This document shows positions 28,165 through 37,504 of a DNA stretch of 64,000 nucleotides, piece after piece (position 1 is the first letter of the stretch; every line of letters begins with the position of its first letter). The stretch is taken from contig NZ_JADPJI010000002.1 in the NCBI RefSeq assembly GCF_023073355.1, forward strand, positions 1,054,001 through 1,118,000, written 5' to 3'. Made by a program: the position numbers and the translations under genes. This DNA comes from Bradyrhizobium sp. 199 (GTDB lineage Bacteria > Pseudomonadota > Alphaproteobacteria > Rhizobiales > Xanthobacteraceae). The notes under the pieces were generated by a model. That model saw only the letters and a program-made list of their open reading frames with translations, ran no database searches and had not been told where the DNA came from.

Positions 28165-29355
28165 ATGATGCTCGAAGGTTGGCGCTGGTACGGGCCGGAT
28201 GATCCCGTGTCCCTGGATGACGTCAGGCAGGCCGGGGCGAGCGACATCGTCTCGGCGTTGCATCAGGTGCCGATCGGGGAGGCCTGGACGCGCAAGGCGG
28301 TCGAAGAGCGCAAGAACTTCATCGAGAATGGCCAACCGGGCCGCTCGAAGCTGACATGGTCGGTGGTGGAATCGATTCCGATCCCCGACGACGTGAAGCG
28401 CCTCGGAGGCAAGGCGACGAAGTCCATCGAGGCGTGGATCGCGAGCCTGGAAGCAGTCGCCGCTTCTGGCATCAAGATCATCTGCTACAATTTCATGCCT
28501 GTGGTGGACTGGTGCCGCACCGACCTCGAATGGGAGCTGCCGAACGGCGCCCGCGCCATGCGGTTCGACCAGGACCGCTTTGCCGCGTTCGAGCTGCATA
28601 TCCTCAAGCGCCCGGAGGCTACGCAGGAATATTCGCCCGAGCAGCAGGCTCGCGCGAAAAAGCTGTTCGAGCAGATGAGCCAGGCCGATATCGATTATCT
28701 CGTCATGGTGATCGCCAGCGCGCTGCCGGGCTCAACCACCGAGCCGATGACCATTCCGCAATTCCGCGACCGGCTCGAGACCTATCGCGACATCACGCCC
28801 ACGGTCCTGCGGCAGCACCTCGCCGAATTCCTCGCGCGTGTCACGCCGGTGGCCGAGCAACTCGGGGTGTCCCTGACCTTGCATCCCGACGATCCGCCGC
28901 GCCCGTTGTTCGGCCTGCCGCGCATTGCGTCCTCAGCCGATGATTATCAGGCGCTGTTCGACGCCGTGCCGTCCAAGGCCAACGGCATCTGCCTGTGCAC
29001 GGGCTCGCTCGGCGTGCGGCCTCAGAACAATCTGCCGGAGATGGCCGAGCGCTTCGGCCCGCGCATCGCCTTTGCACATCTGCGCGCGACCAAGCGCGAG
29101 GCCGACGGGCTGTCGTTCTACGAGTCCGACCATCTCGATGGCGACGTCGACATGGTCGCGGTGCTGAAGGCGCTGTTGAAGGAGAACGCCCGACGCGCGC
29201 CCGACAAGCAGATCGTGTTCCGCCCCGACCACGGCCACCGCATGCTGGACGATCTCACAGCGACCAAGCGCACCAATCCCGGCTACACCGCGATCGGCCG
29301 CCTGCGTGGCCTAGCCGAACTCCGCGGCGCGATCAGGGCGATCGAGCATCGGTGA
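28165..29355 (+). CDS. uxuA: mannonate dehydratase
   Basis: A 396-residue enzyme that dehydrates D-mannonate to 2-keto-3-deoxygluconate. ATG 28165 has AGGAG seven bases upstream; the next codon is also ATG. The N-terminus EGWRWYGPDDPVSLDDVRQAGA, the ICYNFMPVVDWCRTDL segment and LTLHPDDPPRPLFGLPRI with metal-binding His and Asp residues are diagnostic of UxuA, and FRPDHGHRMLDDL supplies C-terminal active-site residues. It completes the locus started by uxuB. No UxaC isomerase or KDG kinase is present in the window, so those steps are encoded elsewhere. Confidence 0.95.
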   Translation: MMLEGWRWYGPDDPVSLDDVRQAGASDIVSALHQVPIGEAWTRKAVEERKNFIENGQPGRSKLTWSVVESIPIPDDVKRLGGKATKSIEAWIASLEAVAASGIKIICYNFMPVVDWCRTDLEWELPNGARAMRFDQDRFAAFELHILKRPEATQEYSPEQQARAKKLFEQMSQADIDYLVMVIASALPGSTTEPMTIPQFRDRLETYRDITPTVLRQHLAEFLARVTPVAEQLGVSLTLHPDDPPRPLFGLPRIASSADDYQALFDAVPSKANGICLCTGSLGVRPQNNLPEMAERFGPRIAFAHLRATKREADGLSFYESDHLDGDVDMVAVLKALLKENARRAPDKQIVFRPDHGHRMLDDLTATKRTNPGYTAIGRLRGLAELRGAIRAIEHR

Positions 29356-29375
29356 GGCCACTGCTCCATCCACAT

Positions 29376-29456
29376 CGTCATTGCGAGTGCAGCGAAGCAA
29401 TCCAGAATATCCCCCGTGGAGAGACTCTGGATTGCTTCGCTGCGCTCGCAATGACG
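29376..29456. repeat. palindromic intergenic repeat, family B (copy 1)
   Basis: Two 31-base arms with a single mismatch (CGTCATTGCGAG to TCTGGATTGCTTCGC and complement) surround a 19-base loop, giving a very stable hairpin between uxuA and the convergent racemase gene. A related copy lies at 58115-58203. It may act as a bidirectional terminator as well as a repeat. Confidence 0.85.
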
Positions 29457-29527
29457 TGCAGAAAGGGGTGCTTCACCCTGAGACCGCCTGCTTGATGGCA
29501 TGCCGCATCGCGGGCCTTGCTTCAGGC

Positions 29528-30217
29528 TCAACCGATGGCGAAATCAGCCGCCGCCTCCGCGTGAATCGCCGTGGTGTCGAACGTCTCGACTGAGGTGTCA
29601 TCAGGGCCGACCAGCATCGTGATCTCGGTGCAGCCCAGGATGATGCACTCCGCGCCGGCGGCGACGAGCGCCGCCATCACGTCCTGGTAGCGACGGCGCG
29701 AGGGATCGGCGACAATTCCGAGGCACAGCTCCTCGTAGATGATCCGGTTCACATCGGCGCGCGCGTCGGCCGGGGGAACCAGCACGTCGAGATCATGCGC
29801 GCGCAGCCGATCGATGTAAAAATCCTCCTCCATCGTGAACTTCGTGCCGAGGAGGCCGACCCGCCGGTATCCCTTCGCCCGAATTCGTAGCGCCGTCGCA
29901 TCACCCAGGTGAATGAACGGAACGGTCACGCTGGATATGATGGCAGGCGCCAGCTTGTGCATCGTGTTGGTGCACAACACGATCGCTCGCGCGCCGGCGC
30001 CTTCAAGACGCTGCGCGACGTCAGCCAGGCTGGCCGCCGCCTCGCTCCAGCGGCCCGCATACTGCATCTGCTTGATTAGCTCGAAATCGTAGGAATATAT
30101 CAGCAGCGGGGCGGAATGCAGCTTGCCCATGCGATCGCGGACCCGCTCATTGATGAGCTTGTAGTAAAGCGCGGTGCTCTCCCAACTCATGCCCCCGATC
30201 AGCCCGACGGTTTGCAT
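29528..30217 (-). CDS. aspartate/glutamate racemase family protein
   Basis: A 229-residue PLP-independent racemase. The start at 30217 has GGAG upstream and opens on VGLIGGMSWESTALYY, the classic start of the YgeA/aspartate racemase group. Both catalytic cysteines are present, in VLCTNTMHKL and ILGCTEI. It is divergent from the ThDP-enzyme operon, in which a second, different racemase-like protein is encoded. Aspartate or a related acidic amino acid is the likely substrate; broad-spectrum racemases are the alternative. Confidence 0.88.
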   Translation of the reverse strand: MQTVGLIGGMSWESTALYYKLINERVRDRMGKLHSAPLLIYSYDFELIKQMQYAGRWSEAAASLADVAQRLEGAGARAIVLCTNTMHKLAPAIISSVTVPFIHLGDATALRIRAKGYRRVGLLGTKFTMEEDFYIDRLRAHDLDVLVPPADARADVNRIIYEELCLGIVADPSRRRYQDVMAALVAAGAECIILGCTEITMLVGPDDTSVETFDTTAIHAEAAADFAIG

Positions 30218-30439
30218 TCCGGTGCTCCAGACGATGTAGTTCGCCGGATAGTAGACGAAGAGGCCGGAGCTCGCCATCTCCAGTCCAGGAGCGCCGCAGT
30301 ACGTGCTGTAGTGCAAACGGCAGGGATCGGCATGACGCCTGCGCAGGCGATGCGAGCCTTTCGACCTTGCGCGCTCTCTCAGGCTGTCTTACGCAGTTCC
30401 CGAATAATGGCGCATCGCCAAAGCCCTGAGGGAGCCGAC

Positions 30440-32101
30440 ATGACCATCCGCAACACCCGCACCGGGGGCCAGATCCTGATCGACCAGCTCGTGGCGCAAG
30501 GCGTCGATCGCGTCACCTGCGTGCCGGGCGAGAGCTATCTGGCCGCGCTCGATGCGCTGCATGACAGCCCGATCGACGTCATGATCTGCCGCGCGGAGGG
30601 CGGCGCGGCGATGATGGCGGAGGCCTATGGCAAGCTCACCGGGCGGCCCGGGATCTGCTTCGTCACCCGCGGCCCCGGCGCCACCAACGCCAGCCACGGC
30701 GTCCACATCGCGATGCAGGATTCGACGCCGATGATCCTGTTCGTCGGCCAAGTCGACACCGGCATGCGCGAGCGCGAGGCGTTCCAGGAGCTCGATTACA
30801 AGGCGGTGTTCGGCACCATGGCGAAATGGGCGGTCGAGATCGATCGCCCCGACCGGATTCCGGAACTGGTGGCGCGCGCCTTCCGCGTCGCCATGCAGGG
30901 CCGCCCCGGTCCTGTCGTGATCTCGCTGCCGGAGAACATGCTGACCGAGACCGCGGCCGTGGCCGATGCCATGCGCATCGAGCCGGCGGTGAGCTGGCCC
31001 GCGCCGGCCGACATCGAAAAGCTCGGCGCCATGCTCGCAAGCGCCAAGGCGCCGCTGGTCATCCTCGGCGGCTCGCGCTGGACCGAAGAGGCGACCAGGA
31101 GCATCGCGCGCTTCGCCGAGCGGTTCGACCTGCCGGTCACGACCTCGTTCCGCCGGGCCTCGCTGATCGACGCCGATCATTCGCATTATGCCGGCGATCT
31201 CGGCATCGGGCCGAGCCCGGGGCTGAAGGCACGCATCGAGAATGCCGATGTCGTTCTTCTCATCGGCGGGCGCATGTCGGAAATGCCGTCCTCGTCCTAT
31301 ACGCTGCTCGATATTCCGAACCCGCAGCAGAAGCTGATCCATGTCCATCCGGGCTCTGAAGAGCTCGGCCGGGTCTATCAGCCTGATCTCGCGATCCAGG
31401 CGACGCCCGCAGCGTTTGCCGCGGCCGTCGAGACGCTGAAGCCTTCAGTCGCAGTGGCCTGGAAGGGCGAGGCCGCCAAGGCGCACGCCGATTACCTCGC
31501 CTGGACCGAGAAGGCGCGCGAGCTGCCGGGCACGTTCCAGTACGGCCAAGTCATGACCTGGTTGCGCGACCGGCTACCGAAGGACGCCATCGTCTGCAAC
31601 GGCGCTGGCAATTATGCCGGCTGGATCCATCGCCATCACCGCTTCCACAGCTTTGCGGCCCAGCTCGCGCCGACCTCGGGCTCGATGGGTTATGGCGTGC
31701 CGGCGGCGGTGCTTGCGAAGCGGCAATATCCGGATCGTACCGTCGTCGCTTTCGCCGGCGACGGTTGCTTCCTGATGAACGGGCAGGAGTTCGCGACGGC
31801 CGTGCAATATGACGCAGCCCTGGTCGTCATCATCGTCGACAATTCGCAATACGGTACCATCCGCATGCACCAGGAGCGCGACTATCCCGGCCGCGTCGTC
31901 GGCACCCAGCTCAAGAACCCTGACTTTGCGATGTACGCCAAAGCATTCGGCGGCCATGGCGAGCGCGTCGAGCGCACCGAGGAATTCGCGCCGGCGTTTG
32001 AGCGCGCGCTGGCTTCCGGCAAGCCGTCGATCCTCCACTGCATCATCGATCCCAGGGCGATCTCGGTCGGCAAGGATTTTGCACCCACGGTGAAGGCGTA
32101 A
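30440..32101 (+). CDS. thiamine-diphosphate-dependent enzyme, acetolactate-synthase-like
   Basis: A 553-residue ThDP enzyme. ATG 30440 has GGAG upstream; a long open frame before it is not coding. The cofactor-activating Glu lies in RAEGGAAMMAEAYG, and the ThDP/magnesium motif begins GDG at residues 440-442 and ends with the Asn of VIIVDN. The domain order (pyrimidine-binding, FAD/nucleotide-like middle, pyrophosphate-binding) is that of acetolactate synthase large subunits. No small regulatory subunit follows, and the neighbours are a DadA-like oxidase, a racemase-like protein and an SDR, so it is more likely a catabolic 2-keto-acid decarboxylase or carboligase than IlvB. Confidence 0.87.
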   Translation: MTIRNTRTGGQILIDQLVAQGVDRVTCVPGESYLAALDALHDSPIDVMICRAEGGAAMMAEAYGKLTGRPGICFVTRGPGATNASHGVHIAMQDSTPMILFVGQVDTGMREREAFQELDYKAVFGTMAKWAVEIDRPDRIPELVARAFRVAMQGRPGPVVISLPENMLTETAAVADAMRIEPAVSWPAPADIEKLGAMLASAKAPLVILGGSRWTEEATRSIARFAERFDLPVTTSFRRASLIDADHSHYAGDLGIGPSPGLKARIENADVVLLIGGRMSEMPSSSYTLLDIPNPQQKLIHVHPGSEELGRVYQPDLAIQATPAAFAAAVETLKPSVAVAWKGEAAKAHADYLAWTEKARELPGTFQYGQVMTWLRDRLPKDAIVCNGAGNYAGWIHRHHRFHSFAAQLAPTSGSMGYGVPAAVLAKRQYPDRTVVAFAGDGCFLMNGQEFATAVQYDAALVVIIVDNSQYGTIRMHQERDYPGRVVGTQLKNPDFAMYAKAFGGHGERVERTEEFAPAFERALASGKPSILHCIIDPRAISVGKDFAPTVKA

Positions 32102-32105
32102 AGCG

Positions 32106-33371
32106 ATGCCGGCCGGCCGCCACGTCGCCATCATCGGTGCCGGCGCGGTCGGTGTGATCAGCGCCATCGAGTCGTTGCGCGAGGGCCATCGCGTCACGCT
32201 GATCGATCCGGGCGAGCCCGGCGGCGAACAGGCGGCGAGCTATGGCAATGCCGGCTGGCTGTCGTCGCACTCGGTGATCCCGCCGGCCGAGCCGGGCATC
32301 TGGAAGAAGGTGCCCGGCTATCTCATGGATCCGCTCGGCCCGCTTGCGATCCGCTGGTCGTATTTGCCGAAGGCGCTGCCGTGGCTGATCAAGTATCTGC
32401 TCTCGGGCTGGACAGAGGCGCGGGTCGAGACGACGGCCTTCGCGCTGCGCGATCTCTTGAAGGACGCGCCGCTGCTGCACCGGAAGCTCGCGGAAGAAGC
32501 CGGCGTGCCCGAATTGATCGAGCGCAACGGCGTGATGCATGTGTTCCCGTCGCGCGGCAACTTTGACAACGATCTCGGCTGGCGCTTGCGCAAGAAGGTC
32601 GGTGTCGAATGGCTGGAGCTTTCCGCCGACGAGATGCGTCAGCGCGAGCCTGATTTGCATCCGCGCTACACCTTCGGCGTGGTGGTGGAAGAGGCCGGCC
32701 GCTGCCGCGATCCCGGCGCTTATGTCGCCGCGCTCGCCAACCATGCGCTGGCGAGCGGCGCGAAATTCGTGCGCGCCAAGGCGACCGGCCTCAAGCTTTC
32801 CGGCAATCAGCTCGTCGCGGTCGTGACCGAGACCGGCGAGATCGCTTGCGATGCCGCGGTGATCGCCGCCGGGGCGCGATCGAAGCAGCTCACCGCCTCG
32901 ATCGGCGATCCCCTGCCGCTCGAGACCGAGCGCGGCTATCACGTCATGATCGAGAATCCGGAATCGGGGCCGCGCAGCTCGATGATGGCGTCGGACGCCA
33001 AGATGGTTGTGAACTGGACCGACAAGGGCCTGCGCGCCGCCGGCACCGTCGAGATCGCCGGCCTTGAAGCCGCGCCGAACTGGAAGCGTGCCGAGATTCT
33101 GCGTAACCACCTCGTCAGCATGTTCCCCAAACTGCCGAAAGACATCCCGGCCTCGCGCATCAAAACCTGGTTCGGGCATCGGCCGAGCATGCCCGACGGA
33201 CGTCCGTGCATCGGCTATGCCAGCGCCTCGCGCGACGTCGTGTATGCTTTCGGCCATGGCCATGTCGGCCTGGTCGGTTCGGCCCGTACCGGCCGGCTCG
33301 TCGCCCAGCTCGTCAGCGGCAAACCGCCTGAAATTCCGCTGGCGCCGTTTGCGCCCGAACGTTTCCTCTGA
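32106..33371 (+). CDS. FAD-dependent amino acid oxidoreductase, DadA-like
   Basis: A 421-residue flavoprotein with GAGAVG at residues 11-16 for FAD binding, an acidic strand end at TLIDPGE, and the DadA-type EQAASYGNAGWLS. The C-terminal FGHRPSMPDGRPCIGYA and FGHGHVGLVGSARTGRL are typical of D-amino acid dehydrogenases. It starts four bases after the ThDP enzyme stop, so they are co-translated. It probably oxidises a D- or N-substituted amino acid to the keto acid used by the neighbouring ThDP enzyme, which is an inference from gene order. Confidence 0.87.
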   Translation: MPAGRHVAIIGAGAVGVISAIESLREGHRVTLIDPGEPGGEQAASYGNAGWLSSHSVIPPAEPGIWKKVPGYLMDPLGPLAIRWSYLPKALPWLIKYLLSGWTEARVETTAFALRDLLKDAPLLHRKLAEEAGVPELIERNGVMHVFPSRGNFDNDLGWRLRKKVGVEWLELSADEMRQREPDLHPRYTFGVVVEEAGRCRDPGAYVAALANHALASGAKFVRAKATGLKLSGNQLVAVVTETGEIACDAAVIAAGARSKQLTASIGDPLPLETERGYHVMIENPESGPRSSMMASDAKMVVNWTDKGLRAAGTVEIAGLEAAPNWKRAEILRNHLVSMFPKLPKDIPASRIKTWFGHRPSMPDGRPCIGYASASRDVVYAFGHGHVGLVGSARTGRLVAQLVSGKPPEIPLAPFAPERFL

Positions 33372-33380
33372 GGCCGCAGC

Positions 33381-34124
33381 ATGACCAGCTCAGGCAAATC
33401 GTCCCCCCGCATCGCCCGTGGCGGCAAGGCCATCTATGGCGCGCCGCTCGGCATTCTGATGCTGGAAGCACGCTTTCCCCGTATTCCCGGCGACATGGGT
33501 AACGGCACGACCTGGCCGTTCCCCGTGCTCTATCGTGTGGTGAGCGGGGCATCGCCGGAAAAAGTGGTGCTGGAGGGCGCGGCGGGCCTGCTGCCCGATT
33601 TCATCGACGCGGCGAAAGACCTGGTGCGGCTCGGCGCCGAAGCCATCACCACCAATTGCGGATTCCTCTCGCTGTTCCAGAAGGAGATCGCGGCCGCGGT
33701 CGGCGTTCCCGTTGCGACGTCCTCGCTGATGCAGGTGCCCTGGGTGCAGGCGACCTTGCCGCCGGGCAAGCGCGTCGGTCTCGTCACGGTGTCGGGCTCT
33801 TCCTTGACGCCGGCCCACCTCGAAGGCGCGGGGGTGCCGCTCGATACGCCGCTGGTCGGCACCGAGAACGGCAAGGAGTTCTTTCGCGTCCTGATCAAGG
33901 CCGAGAAGGACGACATGGACATCGCGCAGGCCGAGCGTGACGTGGTCGAAGCCGGCAAGCAGCTCGTCGCTGAAAACCCTGACGTCGGCGCCATCGTGCT
34001 CGAATGCACCAACATGCCGCCCTATGCGGCAGCGCTTCAGGCCGAAGTCGGGTTGCCGATCTACGACATCTATTCCATGATCACCTGGTTTCATGCCGGA
34101 CTGCGCCCGCGCGTCTTTGCGTGA
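33381..34124 (+). CDS. aspartate/glutamate/hydantoin racemase-family protein
   Basis: A 247-residue member of the Asp/Glu racemase superfamily, distinct from the one at 29528. GAGG precedes the ATG at good spacing. The two cysteines of the fold are in ITTNCGFLS and VLECTNMPPYA. The N-terminal segment (PLGILMLEARFPRIPGDMGNGTTWPFPVLY) is long and typical of a poorly characterised branch. It is nine bases downstream of the DadA-like gene. Function as a racemase of the oxidase substrate is plausible; maleate isomerase or decarboxylase relatives are alternatives. Confidence 0.83.
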   Translation: MTSSGKSSPRIARGGKAIYGAPLGILMLEARFPRIPGDMGNGTTWPFPVLYRVVSGASPEKVVLEGAAGLLPDFIDAAKDLVRLGAEAITTNCGFLSLFQKEIAAAVGVPVATSSLMQVPWVQATLPPGKRVGLVTVSGSSLTPAHLEGAGVPLDTPLVGTENGKEFFRVLIKAEKDDMDIAQAERDVVEAGKQLVAENPDVGAIVLECTNMPPYAAALQAEVGLPIYDIYSMITWFHAGLRPRVFA

Positions 34125-34162
34125 CGCGTCCGAAAGATCGTCACAAGTCCTGGAGTGAGCCC

Positions 34163-34942
34163 ATGAAACTATCCGGCAAGGTCGCTGCCATCACCGGCGC
34201 AGCGCGCGGCATCGGCAAGGCCTGCGCGAAGAGATTTTTGGATGACGGCGTCAAGGTCGTGATTTCGGATGTCGATGCCGACGGGCTAGAGGCAACCGCC
34301 GCTGAGCTCGGTCGTCCCGATGCCTTGCGCACAATCGTCGGCAATGTCGCCAAGCGCGCAGACGTGGATCAGCTCGTCGCCGCCGCCGTGAAGGAATTCG
34401 GCCGGCTCGACATCATGGTCAACAATGCCGGCGTCGCCCGCAACCGGGACATCCTTGAGATTACCGAAGAGGAGTTCGACGAGATCATCGGCATCAATCT
34501 GAAAGGCGCGTTCTTCGGCGTGCAGGCGGCGGCCAGGCAAATGATCGCGCAAGGCAGCGGCGGGGTGATCATCAACATGTCCTCGGTGAATGCGCTGCTG
34601 GCGATCCCGGCGCTGGCGACCTACGCGATGTCCAAGGGCGGCATGAAGCAGCTGACCTCGGTCGCGGCCGTTGCGCTCGCTCCGCACAACATCCGCGTCG
34701 TCGCGGTCGGACCGGGCACGATCCTGACCGACATGGTGGCGTCATCGATCTACACCTCCGAGGATGCCCGCAAGACCGTAATGTCGCGTACGCCCGCCGG
34801 CCGCGGCGGCGAGCCGAGCGAGGTGGCGTCCGTCGTCGCGTTCCTGGCGAGTGATGATGCGTCTTACATCACAGGGCAGACGATCTACCCCGATGGCGGA
34901 AGGCTGATCCTGAACTACACGGTGCCGGTGAAGGAGAAGTAG
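34163..34942 (+). CDS. short-chain dehydrogenase/reductase
   Basis: A 259-residue classical SDR. TGAARGIG at residues 11-18 binds the cofactor, NNAGVARN follows, and the catalytic Tyr154 and Lys158 are in YAMSKGG. The ATG at 34163 was chosen over an upstream open extension that lies inside the previous gene. FabG-like or sugar/polyol dehydrogenase function cannot be separated by sequence alone. It is the last gene of the ThDP-enzyme operon and ends five bases from the convergent IclR gene. Confidence 0.9.
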   Translation: MKLSGKVAAITGAARGIGKACAKRFLDDGVKVVISDVDADGLEATAAELGRPDALRTIVGNVAKRADVDQLVAAAVKEFGRLDIMVNNAGVARNRDILEITEEEFDEIIGINLKGAFFGVQAAARQMIAQGSGGVIINMSSVNALLAIPALATYAMSKGGMKQLTSVAAVALAPHNIRVVAVGPGTILTDMVASSIYTSEDARKTVMSRTPAGRGGEPSEVASVVAFLASDDASYITGQTIYPDGGRLILNYTVPVKEK

Positions 34943-34947
34943 GGGGA

Positions 34948-35742
34948 TCACTCCGCCGCAACCGTCATCCCATGGCCAAGCCGCTTCGAAATGCCGCCGG
35001 CGCAGTCGCGCAACGCGTGCGCGATCGGGCTGTCCCAGCGCGCGTCAAAGGTGCCTTCGGGGCCCATCGCGGTGATGACCAGCGCGACATGGCCGGAATG
35101 GTCGAACACCGGCGCCGAGAACGCATTGACGCCGGGCAGGGGATCGCCGAGCGCGCGGGCGAGGCCGTGCTTGCGGACCTCATTGAGCATCTCGGCAACC
35201 TTGGCGCCCTTCACGGCGCGCTTCGGATTGAAACCGACGCCGTGACGGTCGAGGCCGCTTTCGAGCCCGGCAGTGATCGTCTTCTCCGGCAGGAAAGCCG
35301 CAAAGGCGCGGCCCGTGGCCGTCTCCAGCAGCGCCATCACCGAGCCGGCGCGCATGACGATGTGCACGGGCTGGGCCGGCTCCTCGAGCTGGACCACGGT
35401 CGGGCCGTGCGTGCCCCACACGGCGAGAGACACTGCATGTCCGATCTGGCTCGCGAGTGCGGCGATCTTCGGCCTTGCGATGCGGGTGCCGGAGAGCCGG
35501 CGCAGGCTGATCAGGCCGAGCTCCAGCGCCAGCGCGCCGATCTCGTAACGGCCGGTGGTCTCGTCCTGCTCGATCAAGCCGATGCGGGAGAAGCTGGCGA
35601 GATAAGGATGCGCCTTGGCCGGCGTCATGCCGGCCTCACGCGCTAGATCGCGCAGCATCATCGGCTCGCCGCACCTTGCGAGCGCGCGAAGCAATTCTCC
35701 GCCGACCTCGATCGACTGGATGCCGCGGCTTTCTCTCTTCAT
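34948..35742 (-). CDS. IclR-family transcriptional regulator
   Basis: A 264-residue regulator with an N-terminal winged helix (residues about 10-65, MLRDLAREAGMTPAKAHPYLASFSRIGLI) and a C-terminal effector domain (SQIGHAVSLAVWGTHGP, then FDHSGHVALVITAMG). The start has GGAGG upstream. It is the third gene of a minus-strand operon behind the binding protein and FAD reductase genes, 21 bases after the latter. It probably regulates that operon and perhaps the convergent ThDP-enzyme operon. Confidence 0.9.
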   Translation of the reverse strand: MKRESRGIQSIEVGGELLRALARCGEPMMLRDLAREAGMTPAKAHPYLASFSRIGLIEQDETTGRYEIGALALELGLISLRRLSGTRIARPKIAALASQIGHAVSLAVWGTHGPTVVQLEEPAQPVHIVMRAGSVMALLETATGRAFAAFLPEKTITAGLESGLDRHGVGFNPKRAVKGAKVAEMLNEVRKHGLARALGDPLPGVNAFSAPVFDHSGHVALVITAMGPEGTFDARWDSPIAHALRDCAGGISKRLGHGMTVAAE

Positions 35743-35763
35743 GCGCCTCCGATGCGCTTGGCT

Positions 35764-37497
35764 TTACGCCGCGTTGCGCTTGGCGGCGCTGTCGGCAAGA
35801 TGTCGTCCGGCAATGTAGCCGAAGGTCAGCGCCGGCCCAAGCGTGATGCCGGCGCCCGGATAATTGCCGCCCATGATGCTGGCCATGTCGTTGCCGGCGG
35901 CATAGAGCCCTGGAATGACGCGGCCCTCGGCGTCGAGTGCCCGCGCGTTCTCGTCGGTGACGATGCCGGCATAGGTGCCGAGGTCGCCGATCACCATCTT
36001 GATGGCATAGAATGGCCCGTTCTCGATCGGCGCGACGCAGGGATTGGGGCCGTGCATGGCGTCGCCCTGGTAGCGGTTATAGGCCTTCGAGCCCTTGCCG
36101 AAGGCGGCATCGTGGCCAAGCGACGCGGTCGCATTGAACTGGCTGACAGTCTCGGTAAACGCCTTCGCATCGATGCCGGCCTTTGCCGCCAACGCCTCCA
36201 GCGTGTCGCCGCGAATGAGATAGCCGTTATGGAGGTGATGACCCAGCGGCATCGGGAAGGGCGGCACGCAGCCGAGGCCGTATTTGCGCAGCGTCTTGTG
36301 ATCGCACACGAGATAAGCCGCGATCTCCTCGCCGGGCTTGGCCGCCTTTACCATGGCCTGGACGAAGTCGTGATAGGAATTGCCCTCATTGGCAAAGCGC
36401 CGGCCATCGCGCATCACCGCGATCACGCCGGGCTTGGCGCGGTCGATGAAGTGCGGCATCACGCCCTTCGATCCGTCCTTGCGTGTTGTCAGCGACACCG
36501 GCACCCAGGCCGCTGCGTTCGGCAGGCGATCCTCGACATGCCCGCCGGCGGATTCCGCGAGACGCAGACCGTCGCCGGTGTTGCCGGTGGGGCCCGGCGA
36601 GAAATGCTCGCTGCCGGTCGGCGCGTGCGGAAACATTTTTCTGCGCCGTTCGACGTCATGCGGGAAGCCGCCGCAGGCGAGCACGACGCCCTGCCTTGCG
36701 CGGACGCGCACCTCGCGTCCCTCGCGCACAACGATCGCGCCTGTCACGGTGCCGTTCTCGACCGTCAACTCGCGCACCGGCGCGGACAGCCACATTGGAA
36801 TCTTCAGGTCGAGCGCGGATTTGGCGAGGCGCCCGGCCAGCGCATTGCCGTTGGTGAGCGTCATGCCGCGGCCATAGCGCAGCACGTCCATCAGGTGCCG
36901 CGACAGGCGCTTTGCGACATATAAGGCAGAAGTCAGCGACTTCGTCACCCGCATGAAGTGGATGATCTCCTTGCCGGAGCCAAGCATCATGCCGAACACG
37001 GTGAGCTCGGGCAGCGGCATGCCGAGCGACTTGATGAGGTCGCCGAGCTCGCGGCCGTCGAACGGACGTGTCACCATGGAGCGGCCGGCTTGCGCACCGC
37101 CGGGTGCCTCGGCATGATAGTCAGGAAACACCAGCGGCATGTCGAAGCGCAGCGCCGTCTTGGTGGTGAAGAAATCGACCGCCTCGGGGCCGGCGCTGAG
37201 GAATGCATCGACGCGCGCGGCATCGAAGTTGTTGCCGGCCTCGTGCCGCAAGTAAGTGCGGGCCTGCTCCGGCGTCTCTTCGATGCCGTACGCCTTCGCC
37301 AGCGAGGTGCCGGGAATCCAGAGCCAGCCGCCGGAGCGGGCGGTGGTGCCGCCGAAGCGCGGCTCCTTCTCGACGATCAAGACGTCGAGGCCGCGATGGC
37401 GCGCGGTGATCGCGGCCGACATGCCGGAGCAACCCGATCCGGCCACGAGCACATCGCACTCGTAAGTCTCAATTGCGCTATGCTGGTTGCCGGTCAT
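35764..37497 (-). CDS. FAD-dependent oxidoreductase, fumarate-reductase/3-ketosteroid-dehydrogenase-like
   Basis: A 577-residue flavoprotein of the FAD_binding_2 family. The N-terminus CDVLVAGSGCSGMSAAITA has the GxGxxG motif and a distal EKEPRFGGTTARSGG loop as in 3-ketosteroid dehydrogenases. The C-terminal GLYAAGNDMASIMGGNYPGAGITLGPALTFG is diagnostic of this branch. No signal peptide is seen, so it is cytoplasmic, unlike exported fumarate reductases. It starts seven bases after the binding-protein stop. The substrate, perhaps the imported compound, is unknown. Confidence 0.88.
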   Translation of the reverse strand: MTGNQHSAIETYECDVLVAGSGCSGMSAAITARHRGLDVLIVEKEPRFGGTTARSGGWLWIPGTSLAKAYGIEETPEQARTYLRHEAGNNFDAARVDAFLSAGPEAVDFFTTKTALRFDMPLVFPDYHAEAPGGAQAGRSMVTRPFDGRELGDLIKSLGMPLPELTVFGMMLGSGKEIIHFMRVTKSLTSALYVAKRLSRHLMDVLRYGRGMTLTNGNALAGRLAKSALDLKIPMWLSAPVRELTVENGTVTGAIVVREGREVRVRARQGVVLACGGFPHDVERRRKMFPHAPTGSEHFSPGPTGNTGDGLRLAESAGGHVEDRLPNAAAWVPVSLTTRKDGSKGVMPHFIDRAKPGVIAVMRDGRRFANEGNSYHDFVQAMVKAAKPGEEIAAYLVCDHKTLRKYGLGCVPPFPMPLGHHLHNGYLIRGDTLEALAAKAGIDAKAFTETVSQFNATASLGHDAAFGKGSKAYNRYQGDAMHGPNPCVAPIENGPFYAIKMVIGDLGTYAGIVTDENARALDAEGRVIPGLYAAGNDMASIMGGNYPGAGITLGPALTFGYIAGRHLADSAAKRNAA

Positions 37498-37504
37498 CTG
37501 GGCC

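Noticed and set aside
29376..29456. CRISPR-like repeat
   Set aside because: It is one inverted repeat with a single loop, not a series of direct repeats with spacers; no array is present in the window.
30116..30439. In-frame extension of the ThDP enzyme
   Set aside because: It overlaps the divergent racemase gene; the ATG at 30440 has a ribosome site and fits the family.
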